Source of the DNA: Schizochytrium sp. TIO01
Lineage: Eukaryota; Sar; Bigyra; Thraustochytrida; Thraustochytriidae
Assembly (NCBI GenBank): GCA_004764695.1
Contig: SMSO01000036.1
Coordinates: forward strand, 1,446,001-1,510,000
Direction: 5' to 3'
Length of the DNA: 64,000 bases
Both the position numbers and the translations under genes were made by a program. The notes beneath the pieces are model-generated. The model was not told where the DNA came from and made no database searches. It saw only the letters and a list, made by a program, of their open reading frames with translations. Within the stretch, counting starts at the first letter, position 1. Each line of letters begins with the position of its first letter. Of the stretch, positions 12,205 to 23,294 are shown piece by piece.

Positions 12205-12924
12205 TTACTGCTCTTGGAGCGGCTGCCCAATTGTGATGGCGGTATTGTGAAGCGTCGGTGAAAGGGCCTCTTGAACCATGAATTGTCCTACATCTGCCTT
12301 AGCGACTTGCTCTGCCAGTGGTGACCCATCGCTATCACTTGTACGCAGTTTCCAAGATCCAATTGGGACCTCTCCTGGGTCAAGACCACACGGCCGCACA
12401 ATCAAATAATCAATGTCTTCAGCTTGGCGAACATTGAGCTCAAGACGAGACAAATCCTGATATGCACTGCGAAGGACAGTCATAAGCATTGTGGAAAAGG
12501 CAAAGCAAATTTTCCAATTCCACTTCATTGGAGGCCAATCCTCATTGATACCTACTGATGAAATACATACAAGCCTCTTCACTTTATTCTCTTGCATCGC
12601 TTGTATCACATTGGCGGTTCCTTGAGCCCCAAATCGTTCAAACCCTATCTGTCTGTTCCCCAGCGTGGACACGACAGCTTCGGCACCTCGCATTGCTTCC
12701 TTGAGGCTTGAAGTATCGTTTGCAGGATCTGCCTGGAACTTGGTGAGCCTTGGCGAATGAAGCAGGTCTTCGTTGAGGATCTCACTTAGCATATCAGGAT
12801 CACTTGCCACAACCCGGACATTCACGTCATCTTGACGTAAAGCATGAGCCACAGCATGTCTTCCAGGATCTCCGATCCCTCCTTTCTGAAACACAACAAC
12901 CAAGACTCTCATCGGCAAACCCAT
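12205..12924 (-). CDS. NAD(P)-binding Rossmann protein, atypical SDR / NmrA-like
   Basis: 239 residues from the ATG at 12924; a second ATG at 12912 gives MRVLVVVF directly at the first beta strand. The open frame extends about 100 bases further upstream but only to a GTG. The N-terminus has the dinucleotide motif GGIGDPGR (Gly15-x-x-Gly18-x-x-Gly21), then an acidic/Asp-containing second strand region, EAVVSTLGN (NAD-contacting), VKRLVCISSVG (strand 5) and IDYLIVRPCGLDPGE. This is the pattern of atypical SDRs such as NmrA, flavin reductase and complex I assembly-like proteins. The classical YxxxK catalytic pair is not evident, so it may be a regulatory or redox-sensing protein rather than a typical dehydrogenase. 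Substrate unknown. No membrane segments. Confidence 0.8.
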   Translation of the reverse strand: MGLPMRVLVVVFQKGGIGDPGRHAVAHALRQDDVNVRVVASDPDMLSEILNEDLLHSPRLTKFQADPANDTSSLKEAMRGAEAVVSTLGNRQIGFERFGAQGTANVIQAMQENKVKRLVCISSVGINEDWPPMKWNWKICFAFSTMLMTVLRSAYQDLSRLELNVRQAEDIDYLIVRPCGLDPGEVPIGSWKLRTSDSDGSPLAEQVAKADVGQFMVQEALSPTLHNTAITIGQPLQEQ

Positions 12925-14036
12925 ATTCAAGATCGATTCCAGCCTGAAACCCAAGCCTTTGCCCCAGATCTTCTCGTTCCAAGCTCTCGCTTCAAGCAAG
13001 TTTATTCTCAGTATTCCTGTCCGCAGCACCTGCTCAAGGCCGAGGTCCGCCTTCGGCTTTCTCCTTGGTTAGCTCCTTGCTCTTCGCAGGCTCGCGCAAG
13101 GCAGGTCGCAGCTGCGAACTGCCCGCACTCACTTCTGCAACCCAAACGTGTTCTGCACCTTTCCAAGGTTCTTGCGTGCATGGATATATGCATTCGAGTT
13201 TATGCGCGTGCTTTCCTCTGTTCCGCAACCCATTTTCAAACTGCCTTTGGTACCAATTTAGAGCTGGGTACCATGTGCGCAACCCAATTTATGTATACCC
13301 TTTGGCTTTGCTTGGCAAGTGAAAACTGAGAAGTTAGTTGTTGGCGGAGACCATTGCATTCCCTCGCTGGATGCGCGCCCTGACTGACAGACAGCTGCTT
13401 GTACGCTCGAGGCAATCGCTGAAGGGGGACTGCGTGACACGGGGCGTGGGCCGCTCGCTAGCAGGTGGGTTGTCCATGGGCTGCTGGTCTTCTGGCAGAC
13501 TGGCAGGCGGTCAGACGAAGGCGCAGAGCAAGCGAGCAAGCCCACGTAACCGCCAGGAGAGCGTGTCAGGAGGCCCAATTATGGAGAGTAGGTACTATAT
13601 TATGTATGTGTGAGTGGGTAGTGTTTTCATGATCATCGCCATGTTCAAGAAGTCGTGCTGCTGACTGGGAGGAGCGGTGGGCCCTCGAGGTGATCCGATC
13701 AGGCTCGGTGGGATAACAGCTGTCTGTATTCGGTGTGGAGACGATTTCGGACCTGGTGGTGATGACGATATGTTGAATTAATTACTGGTGTGCGATTTCC
13801 GCAAATGCTCGGTTCATTATAATGATCAGTATGATCATGAGACGGTTGCAACTTGCGAGGAGGGAGCAAACCCGGAATCCGCTCACATCCATTCATCTGA
13901 TAAAGTCTGTGTATCCAATTGCGATCAGAGGGGGGTTCTCACTTGTGGTACACTGTGAACTTTAACGTGAAGTGGCAAGCAAGCAAGCAAGGCAGCAAGC
14001 AAAGTGGAATCGTGGGAGCGAAATTCTTCGAACATC
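12925..14036. other. Divergent intergenic region
   Basis: Separates the divergent SDR-like and CaaX-protein genes, so it probably carries both promoters. Short GC-rich open frames on both strands have no recognisable domain and mostly start at non-ATG codons. Confidence 0.5.
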
Positions 14037-15488
14037 ATGACAGATGGCTCGACAGTGTCCAGTGAGGAGCTGGAGAAACTCCTTGTCGAGCTTCGATTCG
14101 AGCAGCCAGAATTGACTACGAAACAGCTCACAACTGAGGCAGCGCTGCGCTTGGATGCGCCGGTGTCTCTGCGTCGTGTGCAGAAAATCCTTCGGAAAAT
14201 TAAAGAAGCCGAGGTTGGGCAAGATGACGAGGATAAAACCACTCAACAAGAACAAAACACCGCTCTTGATGCTGATCAAGCTCAAAAGCAAACCCAAACA
14301 CAAGTTGTAAAAGAGGACCAAGAAGTTGTGACCAGATCTGATTCGGTTTCTTCGACATCAAAGAACCGCCGCAAAAAGCGCAACAAGGCGAAGAAGGGAG
14401 GTGCAACACAGCAAGAGGCAACTGAGAGCGAAACTCAATTTGAAACACAAAGATCTTCGGCATCTCAGGTTGGTAAAGCAAGCCAGGAATCTAGCGAAAG
14501 CGTTGATGCTGCCGATGAAGAGTTTTCCAAAGATATATCCAATAGCGAAGACAAATCTACTACTCCTTCAGCGGTAGAGCCAGCAACCGAGGATCGGTCT
14601 CAACAGGATCAAGAGCGAGATAGGCAACAACAAGAGGCGCAGGAAACCACCAGTACCCCAGACGATGAAGTTGATCTCGTCATTCCAAGTCAGGAAAAGG
14701 TCCCTGAGAAAGCAGTCTGTGCAATCGAAGTAGCACCAGAAGAACCCTTTGATGTAGGACTTGGCGCTTCTACACAGCCCTCTCAGGCACAGAAAGCTGC
14801 TAGTACCCCAGACGATGAAGTTGATCTCGTCATTCCAAGTCAGGAAAAGGTCCCTGAGAAAGCAATCTGTGCAATCGAAACAACACCAGAAGAGCCCTTT
14901 GATGTAGAAATGGGTTCTTCTGCTCGGCCTTCTGATGCCGTTGAAGGAAATGCTAGGCTAGACTCCATGCCACGGGCAGAGCAAGAAATAAGCACAACCA
15001 CGCGACAAGGAGGCCCACCCGCTACCCAAGCGGACCCCACAACTATGGACAATAGGAAATCGCCATCGACCTCTTCCCAATCTGAGCCGCAGCAAGCCCC
15101 AAAGCCTGCCCCCACGCTATCAACTTTGAGCGCGAAACCTTCCCAAGAAGAAGTCAATCTCGACGCCGCCACTAGTACGCCGGGTTCTGGCAGCAAGAAG
15201 GCTGGCACAGCAGCAGTTCTTGCAGATCAAGCTACCAGCTCGGATCGAGAAAAAGTTGACCCGAAAGTTCCAAGCGTCCTAGACCAGCACAAGGCCAAGG
15301 AGGAGTCCAAAAGCTCCAAGGGCTCAGGGATCGAGACTTCCTCTACAGCTGGCAAAGAAGCTCTTCCCGCGAGCAGCGAAGGCAAAGAATCTTCAGAGTC
15401 CAAGCTGCCGGCGAGCTTGCCACCAGCCCCAGCGCTTGAAACTGCGTTTAACGAAAACAACTGCAGGAATGGTTGTGTGATCATCTAA
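14037..15488 (+). CDS. Disordered protein with N-terminal helical domain and C-terminal CaaX box
   Basis: 483 residues from the first real ATG (14037; the frame opens at a GTG 33 bases earlier). Residues 6-60 form a compact helical segment (SEELEKLLVELRFEQPELTT, then a block ending LRRVQKILRKIKEAE) that resembles a small winged-helix or HTH fold; this is a guess. The rest is Gln/Glu/Ser/Thr-rich with Lys/Arg patches and is probably disordered. Residues about 206-305 are two nearly identical 50-residue repeats. The last four residues are CVII, a textbook CaaX prenylation signal, with another Cys five residues upstream (CRNGCVII) that could be palmitoylated. The protein is therefore likely tethered to a membrane. 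No enzymatic domain was recognised and no family name can be given. Confidence 0.8.
   Translation: MTDGSTVSSEELEKLLVELRFEQPELTTKQLTTEAALRLDAPVSLRRVQKILRKIKEAEVGQDDEDKTTQQEQNTALDADQAQKQTQTQVVKEDQEVVTRSDSVSSTSKNRRKKRNKAKKGGATQQEATESETQFETQRSSASQVGKASQESSESVDAADEEFSKDISNSEDKSTTPSAVEPATEDRSQQDQERDRQQQEAQETTSTPDDEVDLVIPSQEKVPEKAVCAIEVAPEEPFDVGLGASTQPSQAQKAASTPDDEVDLVIPSQEKVPEKAICAIETTPEEPFDVEMGSSARPSDAVEGNARLDSMPRAEQEISTTTRQGGPPATQADPTTMDNRKSPSTSSQSEPQQAPKPAPTLSTLSAKPSQEEVNLDAATSTPGSGSKKAGTAAVLADQATSSDREKVDPKVPSVLDQHKAKEESKSSKGSGIETSSTAGKEALPASSEGKESSESKLPASLPPAPALETAFNENNCRNGCVII
14652..14951 (+). repeat. Tandem 150-bp in-frame coding duplication
   Basis: Two adjacent copies (14652-14801 and 14802-14951), 50 codons each. 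The first 80 bases are nearly identical between the copies and the remainder has diverged, suggesting a moderately recent tandem duplication or partial gene conversion inside the CaaX-protein gene. Confidence 0.9.
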
Positions 15489-15667
15489 GATTCATGCTGT
15501 CGATGAGGAGACGATGAGTGCCGGCCACTGCAGGTCGAGCCTGCAGCAACCAAGGAAGACTGTTTGCCGCAAGCTTGTCTGGCTGGATACACCTGTATTT
15601 TATTCACGTCAGTGTCACCAAAGCCCTCAAACCAATCGTCGAATCAATCTCCATCCCCATTTCCCGT

Positions 15668-15702
15668 TTCGATTTCAATTTCGATTTCGATTTCGATCGC
15701 AA
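15668..15702. repeat. (ATTTCG)n / TTTCGA-type hexanucleotide repeat
   Basis: Five to six units of a 6-bp repeat with slight interruptions, about 180 bp past the stop codon of the CaaX-protein gene. Confidence 0.8.
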
Positions 15703-16002
15703 GTATTTCCAATAATTTCCATCTTTCCGTCATACTATTATACTATAGCTAGAGTCCCTTCTTTAATGGACCCAGAATCCACATTCCCTCGCACAACTTA
15801 CTTGAGCACAGTCTTGTGAACGTGCTCTGGGCAGTGAAACAAATACTTCGCGGGTTCAGCCCGCCGAGCAGGCTGTGAGGAAACCCCTCTCATGTCCAGA
15901 GAAGGTCTCTGGCCACGCCACCAGGAGGACCTTGGTCGTCTCCATCGCAACGTAGATGCGTGCGAGCAATTGAAGATCAAGATCCCCATACGTTGCATAA
16001 AC

Positions 16003-16110
16003 AAATGAATGAATGATTAAATAAATGAATAAACAACATGAATGAACAAATGAATAAACAACATGAATAAACAACATGAATGAACGAATAAATAAATAAT
16101 TAAATAAATA
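16003..16110. repeat. Degenerate AATGA/AATAA repeat tract
   Basis: Interleaved AATG and AATA tetranucleotides with a recurring 'aataaacaacatgaat' unit (three copies between about 16026 and 16082). Confidence 0.8.
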
Positions 16111-16323
16111 AAACATTGTACTTGCAAAACAAAATTGTTAGTTTTGCTTGTTCATTCATTTATTTATTCACGCGTTTGTTTGTTTATTTCTAACAAACAA
16201 ACAGCTTGAGAATCATAGTCATAGCCTCGAACATGAAACGAACCATTAAAAACATTGATGTGGAAACAAACAGTGAACGTGAATCCTGGGTCTCCTCACC
16301 TTCATAAGCGACCTGCACAAGAG

Positions 16324-16356
16324 AATGCAATGCAATGCAATGCAATGCAATGCAAT
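16324..16356. repeat. (AATGC)n pentanucleotide array
   Basis: About six and a half units. Its reverse complement, GCATT, is the unit of the array at 16868-16931, so the two arrays are inverted relative to one another. Confidence 0.93.
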
Positions 16357-16442
16357 ATGCAATACATCACAACATAATACAATCAAGTGAAGTGAAATGA
16401 AGGAGCCTAAAGTACATAAATGAATGAATCAATCAATAAATA

Positions 16443-16475
16443 AGTTTATAAGTTTATAAGTTTATAAGTTTATGA
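16443..16475. repeat. (AAGTTTAT)n short array
   Basis: About four units of an 8-bp AT-rich repeat. Confidence 0.85.
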
Positions 16476-16867
16476 AGTTGTTAAAAACAAAATGAATCAA
16501 ACAACCCGAAAGCAAACTGAAAGCGTCCGGGCGTCCGCACACTCGCCAAATGGCGCTTTGACCAGCACCACACCATCGCCTTCTTGATTCTTTCCTTCCT
16601 TGCTTGCTTGCTCTGAGCTGTACGCAGCACACGCTCATACCTTCTTCGCATCAGTATCTAATACTTCTTCCTCTCGAGCATCTATCCATCCATCCATCCT
16701 GCGGCTGTGAAAATGCGAGAACTGGCGCCAAGAGATAGAGAGATTGATAGATAGATAGATCCCTTGAACGCATGCATGCATGCACGTACTCTCAACCAAA
16801 AACGCAGACACGGGCTATCTCCAGAACCGTGCAACGAAGTGCTTTCCGGCCAAGAGAGCCTCGAAGA

Positions 16868-16931
16868 TCATCGCATCGCATCGCATCGCATCGCATCGCA
16901 TTGCATCGCATTGCATTGCATTGCATTGCAT
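16868..16931. repeat. (TCGCA)n / (TTGCA)n pentanucleotide array
   Basis: Six TCGCA units, then a mixture of TTGCA and TCGCA (about 12 units in total). The distal part is the reverse complement of the AATGC array 0.5 kb upstream. Frames through it read Ile-Ala-Ser-His or Met-Arg-Cys-Asp repeats and are not genes. Confidence 0.93.
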
Positions 16932-17437
16932 AAACATACACATACGAAGACAGAGGAACCGCGTTAAATATGTGCGCACACGTGCAAAACAACATGGGCA
17001 CTCCGCACGATCGCAGAGGCCTCGACTGACCGCTTCGCAAGCGTACCGACAGCGACAGCGAGGGCGAGAGCGAGGCCTGCTGGCAGGCCGAAGAGGGTCT
17101 GCGCAGGCTGGCTTGTCGAAAGAAGCGGCGCTGTTCATGGCGCAGTCAACATGGCGGGCGAGCAAGTGCTGGCGGCCTCGATGCACGCGTGCCGACGCGT
17201 GCCAGTTGGGCTAGCTGCCAGGCGCCGAGGAGCGGGCTGCTGGATGGCAGCGGCTGGCAGCGGCCTCGTGCGGACCGGTCCTGGTTGGCCTGGTCCACGG
17301 ACGATCGAGCGAGCGGTGGTCGGGCGGAGGAGCGCTTGCGGCAGCGAGGATCCCTGCGCTGATGACGCAGAGTTCTCTTTTCAAGAAAGAGATTCCCACT
17401 CTAAGAAGAAAGAAGTAGTCGCAGTAGGAGTCACTAA

Positions 17438-17548
17438 TGCTCTATTTATTTAATTTATTATATTTATTATATTTATTATATTTATTTATATTTATTATAT
17501 TTATTATATTTATTTATATTTATTATATTTATTTATATTTATATTTAA
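17438..17548. repeat. TTTATTATA-type AT-rich array
   Basis: Tandem 9-13 bp variants of TTTATTATA with almost no G or C. Further AT dinucleotides lie near 17704-17716. Confidence 0.9.
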
Positions 17549-18717
17549 TTAATAATTTAAAATGTAAATGTAAAGTTAACTCTGAAGGGGATACTCTCTT
17601 CCTCCGTCTTTCTTTCTCTCTCGTTTTCATTCGTTTTCATTTGTTTGTTTATTTATATGATGCCTAACCTAAAGTTTACTTTTTACTTTTTACTATTACA
17701 TAATATATATATATATGTTTAATTTAATTAGAATAAATAAACAATTGATTAATTAAAAAGTTTATTTTAAAAAAAGGATCCAGCACTACGCTTTGAAAGA
17801 TAGGAGAAGAGAGCAAAGTGCCTTTCGCTCCTTTTCGATGGAAGGGAATCATTCAACTTTCACGGCATTCCACCACTCCCAATGCCTTCAAGAAGGGGCG
17901 AACCAGGTATTGGTGATTGCTGGTAGCGATGCAAATGTGCACGGTATGGACACTTTACGGGCCTCTCGAACTCGCCCGAGAACCATACGATCCGTGGTTA
18001 TCAAAAAAAACGATTGTTTATATTTTAAGAAATTGGTCCCTTTCGATGGACAAGGACAAGCGTGCCAATCGGGTATTGTGGTTGGCAAAAGTGAGATCCT
18101 CCTGCACCTCGATCATTTTCTTAAGATACCATAACTTATGCAGTAGCCCACGCCGCGTTGATATTTCGAACTGCAGAAACCCTTCGTATCTAGCCTACAA
18201 AATTTGCAAAACTTGCATTTCCTATGGTGACGTGGGGCGCTAGTTGCTAGGAGCTAGCTACTGTATAGCACTCTATCTACCGAAATTACTAAAGATGCCC
18301 TAAATCTCTGATCAGGATAAATCGGTCTACAGTGACCTGAGACCATGCAGTACACACCGTTGTTCAATGCCTTTTCAAGGTATGAAGGCAGAGACATCAA
18401 TGGAGAAGAATAAGGAGGTGGACAAAGCCAGAATCATCGCTGCTGCTGCTACTGCCGCTGCTCAGTTTGATAGAAGCTAGGGACCAATGAACGGATATCT
18501 GGAGGTCCATCCGTCCCCCGGCAGTTGAAACCACGAGCTGCTCAGTGCTCAGGCAAGCGGCACCGGTGCCGGAGAAGAAAGAAGCGGCTGCAGCAAAGAA
18601 GGAAAGAAGGAAGGAAATGAAGTGAAAGACCGCGCGACCGAAAAAAGAGAGAAGAAGAGAGAAAGAAAAATTAAAATTAAAATCAAAATCAAAATTATAA
18701 TTATAATTAAAATCTCA

Positions 18718-18740
18718 GAGAGAGAGAGAGAGAGAGAGAG
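18718..18740. repeat. (GA)n microsatellite
   Basis: About 11 dinucleotide units directly after an AAAATT/AAAATC-rich tract. Confidence 0.9.
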
Positions 18741-19833
18741 CGGTTGGAACTAGGTCGCAAGCGACCGCGCGCACCCCTTACGCGCCCTTTGTACGGAGCG
18801 GGAATGCAGAAGTAGTGAGATAGGTCTCCATTTGCTTTGCTTTCATTGGGATATGTGTCGCGAAGAGATCGAATCAGCATGTGCTCGAGTGGAGGCGATG
18901 GCTGAAGGTGCGATGGACTGACTTCACGAGTGATCGATTGCCAACGTTTGGACGGATGGATGGACGAACGGCTGGCTGGCTGGCCACGAAACACAAATTG
19001 ACCGTGTGCCAGTCAGTCAGTCAGTCATAATCCATAAATTCACGATGCACGGCTCTGGCAATGGGCTTTCTTCAGACCAACTGGCTCTGGAAGTGGGCGG
19101 CCTTGGACTTGGAGACCTTGAGGGCGTTGGAGAAAGAACGTTTTCAAATAACTGGGCAGTCTGGCGTGCGTGAATTTAGGTCGATCACAGACTGATTCGC
19201 GATTGATGAGCCGGCACGTGCAGCGTTTGGAAAGGGAAACAACGAATATGTTGAAGAAGCTGCCTGCACTGCATCTCGAGGCGGTGGAAATCTCGACGCC
19301 TGAGGCATGAACAACAAGCAAACGGTGTGCACGGAGATGATGAAATTAGGTTGAGACAAAACTAACTCGTGATGGTCGAAGCGTCTTGACGAGTTTGTTT
19401 GTTTGCTTGTGATGACGCGCAGAGTTTCGAACTACGATGTTTGGAGAAAAGCTGGACCGGAGTTCAACAAAGACCGCTGTGCTGCACCAGGAAGGAACAT
19501 GGTCTTTGGAATGCAATCAGCAGAAACGCAAAGCAAGTAAACGTGTTGTCAATCTCGCGACGAGTGCTCCACAAACCTAAATTGGTGCTCAGGACTAAGA
19601 CGTAACCTGGCTGCTGCTGCAAAGCTATACCTGTCCTGCCTGGCCGCGTGAATATGTAAAGACTGCCGGTGCAGGAGATTCATGTCGGACCTCTGAACAC
19701 GAGAAACCTGGACAAACTTGAAGAAGTGGAGGCCGAGAACTCTGCTCAGTGAGAATGTCCGGGTTTCAAGACGAAGAAGAGGGCATCATTCTTTCACCAG
19801 CACCACAACTTCGTTTCACATTCATTTCTATGC

Positions 19834-19920
19834 ATATTATTATTATTACTATTATTATTATTATTATTATTACTGTTTTGTTTTGTTTTGTTTTGTTTGT
19901 TTGTTTGTTTGTTTGTTTTT
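19834..19920. repeat. Compound microsatellite (TTA)n-(TTTTG)n-(TTTG)n
   Basis: Three adjacent arrays of different unit length: about 13 TTA units (one interruption), four TTTTG units and five TTTG units. Confidence 0.93.
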
Positions 19921-20173
19921 ATTCAAGAAACAAACTAAAATCTCTGTTCCGACTCGGAGTTTCGAAAACAGAGACCCTAATGAACTACTATAAAAAGGGT
20001 TAGTTGGACAAATAAAATAGTTTTGATTTTATTATTACAATGATTAAATAATGTGATGTTATTGATTTTATAAGCATTTTATCTTTACAATTTTATTTCT
20101 TTTAATTTTCATAAATAATAATCATGATTATAATGGTCTTTAATGATCAAGGTTCAGAAAAATAGATAAAGAC

Positions 20174-20252
<79 letters not shown>

Positions 20253-20254
20253 AG
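20174..20254. repeat. (GAAA)n microsatellite
   Basis: About 20 uninterrupted GAAA units on the plus strand, the same unit and polarity as the array at 586-670. Confidence 0.95.
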
Positions 20255-20699
20255 AATTGAATTTAATGTCCAATGCCAGATTAACCAGAGCTCGAAAGTT
20301 GACTCAGAGCAAGCAATTGCGTTCATTCGTTGGTTAATCGCACCCAATTGATCTTGCACGTGCAACGCGAGGTCGCAGACGGGATTGTCCGGCTGGTCAG
20401 CTAAACAGCACTGGAAGAGGGTCACCGAGAGAGGATCTCACGAGTTCCCTCTTTCTGTCATCTTGTCTTTCTCTGTTTCCTTGTTTCTTTGTTTCCTTCA
20501 TTCTTTCGTTGGGGCGCTGTTTACAACGAAGGTGCAAACGTCAAGAACGGCGACAGCAACGCGGCAAGACAGGCTGCAACTCAGCTCGCTCTGACGAATC
20601 TGGTCTCCATAAGGCCTTCGCTGTCGTCAGGGCGAGCAGATACTACGAAAACCTGGGTCTGGTTTATTGAAAGAGCGAGGTGGAGTGGCCAAGTCATAA

Positions 20700-21171
20700 A
20701 TAGCATTGCTTAAGGGAAAAGCTAGGAGCTCTACCGCTCTAACACCTGCGAGACCTTCATTGTTGGGCGCTGACAAAGGTCCCGGGAGGCCAATCTGGCC
20801 CAGAGGAGCTCGAAATACGCCCGGAGGCGTACAGACGCACATCCCAAACGCAGCTGGGGTCGAGGACGAATTGCTCACACGCAGAAATCAGAGTACAAGC
20901 TTAAAAGACGGTCCTGGAATTCGGGTAGTCAGCCTCCAGAGGCTATTTTGGACAGCAACGATAATTACGAAGAACTTCTACGTGGGCCGTGCGATACGCT
21001 CGATCGACCGTGCTTTAGAAACATCCTGCTGGTTTGTTGAAGTATATGATAAATTGGAATACCAATCAATTCGATCGGAAGCATTGAAGCCATCTCATAA
21101 TCATATTGCTCGTGCATTTTTGCGACGCCCGAAGAGGACCTTCCTTACCTTGAACGGACAGACCTTCCGTG
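20700..21171 (+). other. Possible upstream coding exon of the two-TM protein gene
   Basis: A stop-free stretch of about 157 codons without any ATG. It ends at a plausible donor (GTAAAC at 21172). A plausible acceptor (TTTAACCGCAG ending at 21238) follows 67 bases later, and splicing there joins this frame in phase to the frame that continues to 21831. The encoded segment has ordinary protein composition (e.g. RAIRSIDRALETSCWFVEVY). No start codon or upstream exon was identified, so this remains a candidate. Confidence 0.35.
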
Positions 21172-21357
21172 GTAAACTACTGTTGCACTGAAGTTTCCCC
21201 AAACCGATTTAGCAGTCAACGAGCAAGTTTAACCGCAGGATCACCAAATTCGCGAGGGAAGAACAAAAATCTGAAGCAATACCACCAAAGCAGCCGGGGA
21301 AGTGACTTCGTTTCATCTGATAAAATCGCGAGCCTCCCTCGAGAGTGCCCTCGTGCG

Positions 21358-23294
21358 ATGCCGTTCATCCAGCCTGTAGCTACAACTCGCAACCAGGCGA
21401 GATACAAAACAATCGATGTCTCTGAGGACTTCGTGCTCCAGCAGCACCGCTACAGCCTGCGAAAAAGCAAGCACCCTTACTGGGTGCGCATTATCACTAG
21501 AGCAACTAAACCACGATTCAAAGTTGCCCAGGCCTGGTCCGAGGAGAAGATACGAGCTCGCGAATGGAAATACATCACAGAAGATTTAACTCTACCTGCT
21601 GGACTGCAGGACCTCCAGCCTGGACATGAGACACGCACAACATGGTTGCTTTCAAGACTAGTACAAGTCATGCGGCAGATTGGAGACGATAAAGCAGAAA
21701 ATATAGACTATTGCGATGAGGAGTACGACGATGACATAGATGCAGAGTACGATGGCTGCGAGCAGAGTGATGATTTTTCCTTGATGAAGAAGAGTCAAAG
21801 AATGACCCTCTTCTCCGCCGCAGAAGTCTAGGCTCAGAAGATTCCGATCTCTTCAGTAATACTACACGCGAAAGCATTGGAGACATTAGTCGCGAGGACG
21901 CGTGCTATTTCCCTGAAGCTTCAACCCTAATAAATCCTGGCCCGCGAAGCTCGTCGTCAACAACCCTGACAGATGTGGGTGATTGTCAAGGTGGTCTCCC
22001 TCCACCCCCACGTACTTTCAACAAAGGTCCCCGTCTTGGTAGTATAGTCCGGCGGCGCCTGAGTGCAGTTCGAACTCGTCAAAGCGAGGTCCCTTCTATA
22101 TCATCAACCTCGACCTCTTCAGTAATAGATGACCTGTTGGGAGCAGGGTCATCACATGCACTCGGTGAATCTTCGCCAACCTCTTACGATGATGGGGATA
22201 GACTCCCAGATGCACCCCGTATCGAAAGGGAAGTGGAACTAGAGAGTCCTTCACTTGCTGATCACTTTTCTGATTTTGAAGGCGATAAATCTGACGAGGA
22301 GCCTCCACAAGGGACTAAGATTATTCCGCTTGACAGAGATTGTGCTATAACGACAATCACCGCAGCCACAACCTCCGCAATAGTACTTGAGCCTGAAGTG
22401 CCTAATGCTGGGAAAATGGAAGCCCATAATTTAGTTCGACAGCGAACATCTAACTCTCGAACAAAAAGCAGTGTTGCGAGTCTATCATCTCGAGTTAGTA
22501 GCACCTCAGGTGCGAAAATCAAGATTCCCGGCGGGGCCTTGCTTAGTACGTTGGAGGGAAACTTACCCTCGTATCTGACAATACCGCAAGAGCCTGAAGA
22601 GTCTACAGAAGCTCGAGGCAGGGATAAACGGGAAGCTGTTACAATGGAGCGCCTTAAACGAGAACATGAACATCGATTGAAGGTAGCTGGCTGTATTCTA
22701 GCTTCCCTAGTGTTGCTCATATTCCGTGCTGCTTCGTTTGATGCGTTTATCGTTTTATTAATTCTTTTCAACATTGGTGTTTGCTACGTGATCCAACATC
22801 GCCACGACCTTATGAAAAGAGTTGCCAAGAGCTCAATCAAGCGTCGCGTTAAATTCACCAAACAAATTTGGGGTGCAAGGTTAGGTGTGAGTGGTGATAA
22901 AAAGGCAAAACAGACACCCGCTCCGTCACCTGCCGGCCCAAGCACAAATTCCTCAGCTATACTGAGCCTCAACTCAACTGTTTCGGCAGCAACAGCCCCC
23001 TCCTCTGGATTGTTTGTACCCCAGGCCAACCGCAGTGCTTCTGTGACTGAGTCCCCAACCTCGCCCAAATGTATGCCGCCTCGATCTAACTCTCAGCCTC
23101 CTCTTTCTTCAGTGATGTCATTCTTTTCAGAATCTCCCAAACATGGCCAAAACAAAACTGTTAAAGCTAGCGCTGGGTCTTCTTCTTCACCCAAACATAG
23201 CCAGGGAAGACCACGAACTGCATCTGCCATATTCGGCAAGCCTTTTCATCTCACAATCGCTGGTGCTACACAAGGGTCCTCCAGCAAATCTTGA
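21358..23294 (+). CDS. Unknown protein with two C-terminal membrane segments; frame broken
   Basis: One gene read in two frames. The first frame (ATG at 21358) runs to a stop at 21831; the second is open from 21774 and runs to 23294. The switch fits one missing T in the T run at 21774-21778: with one more T the reading becomes DDFFLDEEESKNDPLLRRRS and continues smoothly. N-terminal part: a basic Trp-containing segment (HPYWVRIITRATKPRFKVAQ) and helix, then an acidic linker. Middle: Ser/Pro-rich and probably disordered. Near the C-terminus: two hydrophobic stretches (AGCILASLVLLIF and FIVLLILFNIGVCYVI) flanked by basic residues, consistent with a hairpin in a membrane, followed by a basic, Ser-rich tail. 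No known family recognised. Coding may begin further upstream across a 67-base intron. Confidence 0.6.

Larger units (their letters stand above)
15489..20699. other. Gene desert rich in short tandem repeats
   Basis: About 5 kb in which I find no supported gene. It holds many separate microsatellites (listed individually), long AT-rich tracts (15.98-16.5, 17.43-17.78 and 20.0-20.15 kb) and a GC-rich island at about 16.95-17.38 kb. Open frames here are short, usually start at non-ATG codons or are built from repeats. Possible promoter or UTR use at the two ends cannot be excluded. Confidence 0.6.

Noticed and set aside
16780-17214. Open frame across the TCGCA array
   Set aside because: Built partly from the pentanucleotide repeat, with no recognisable domain.
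20700-20760. tRNA-like sequence (GAGCTCTACCGCTCTAAC)
   Set aside because: Resembles a tRNA D-arm on the minus strand, but no T-arm or acceptor stem pairs nearby.
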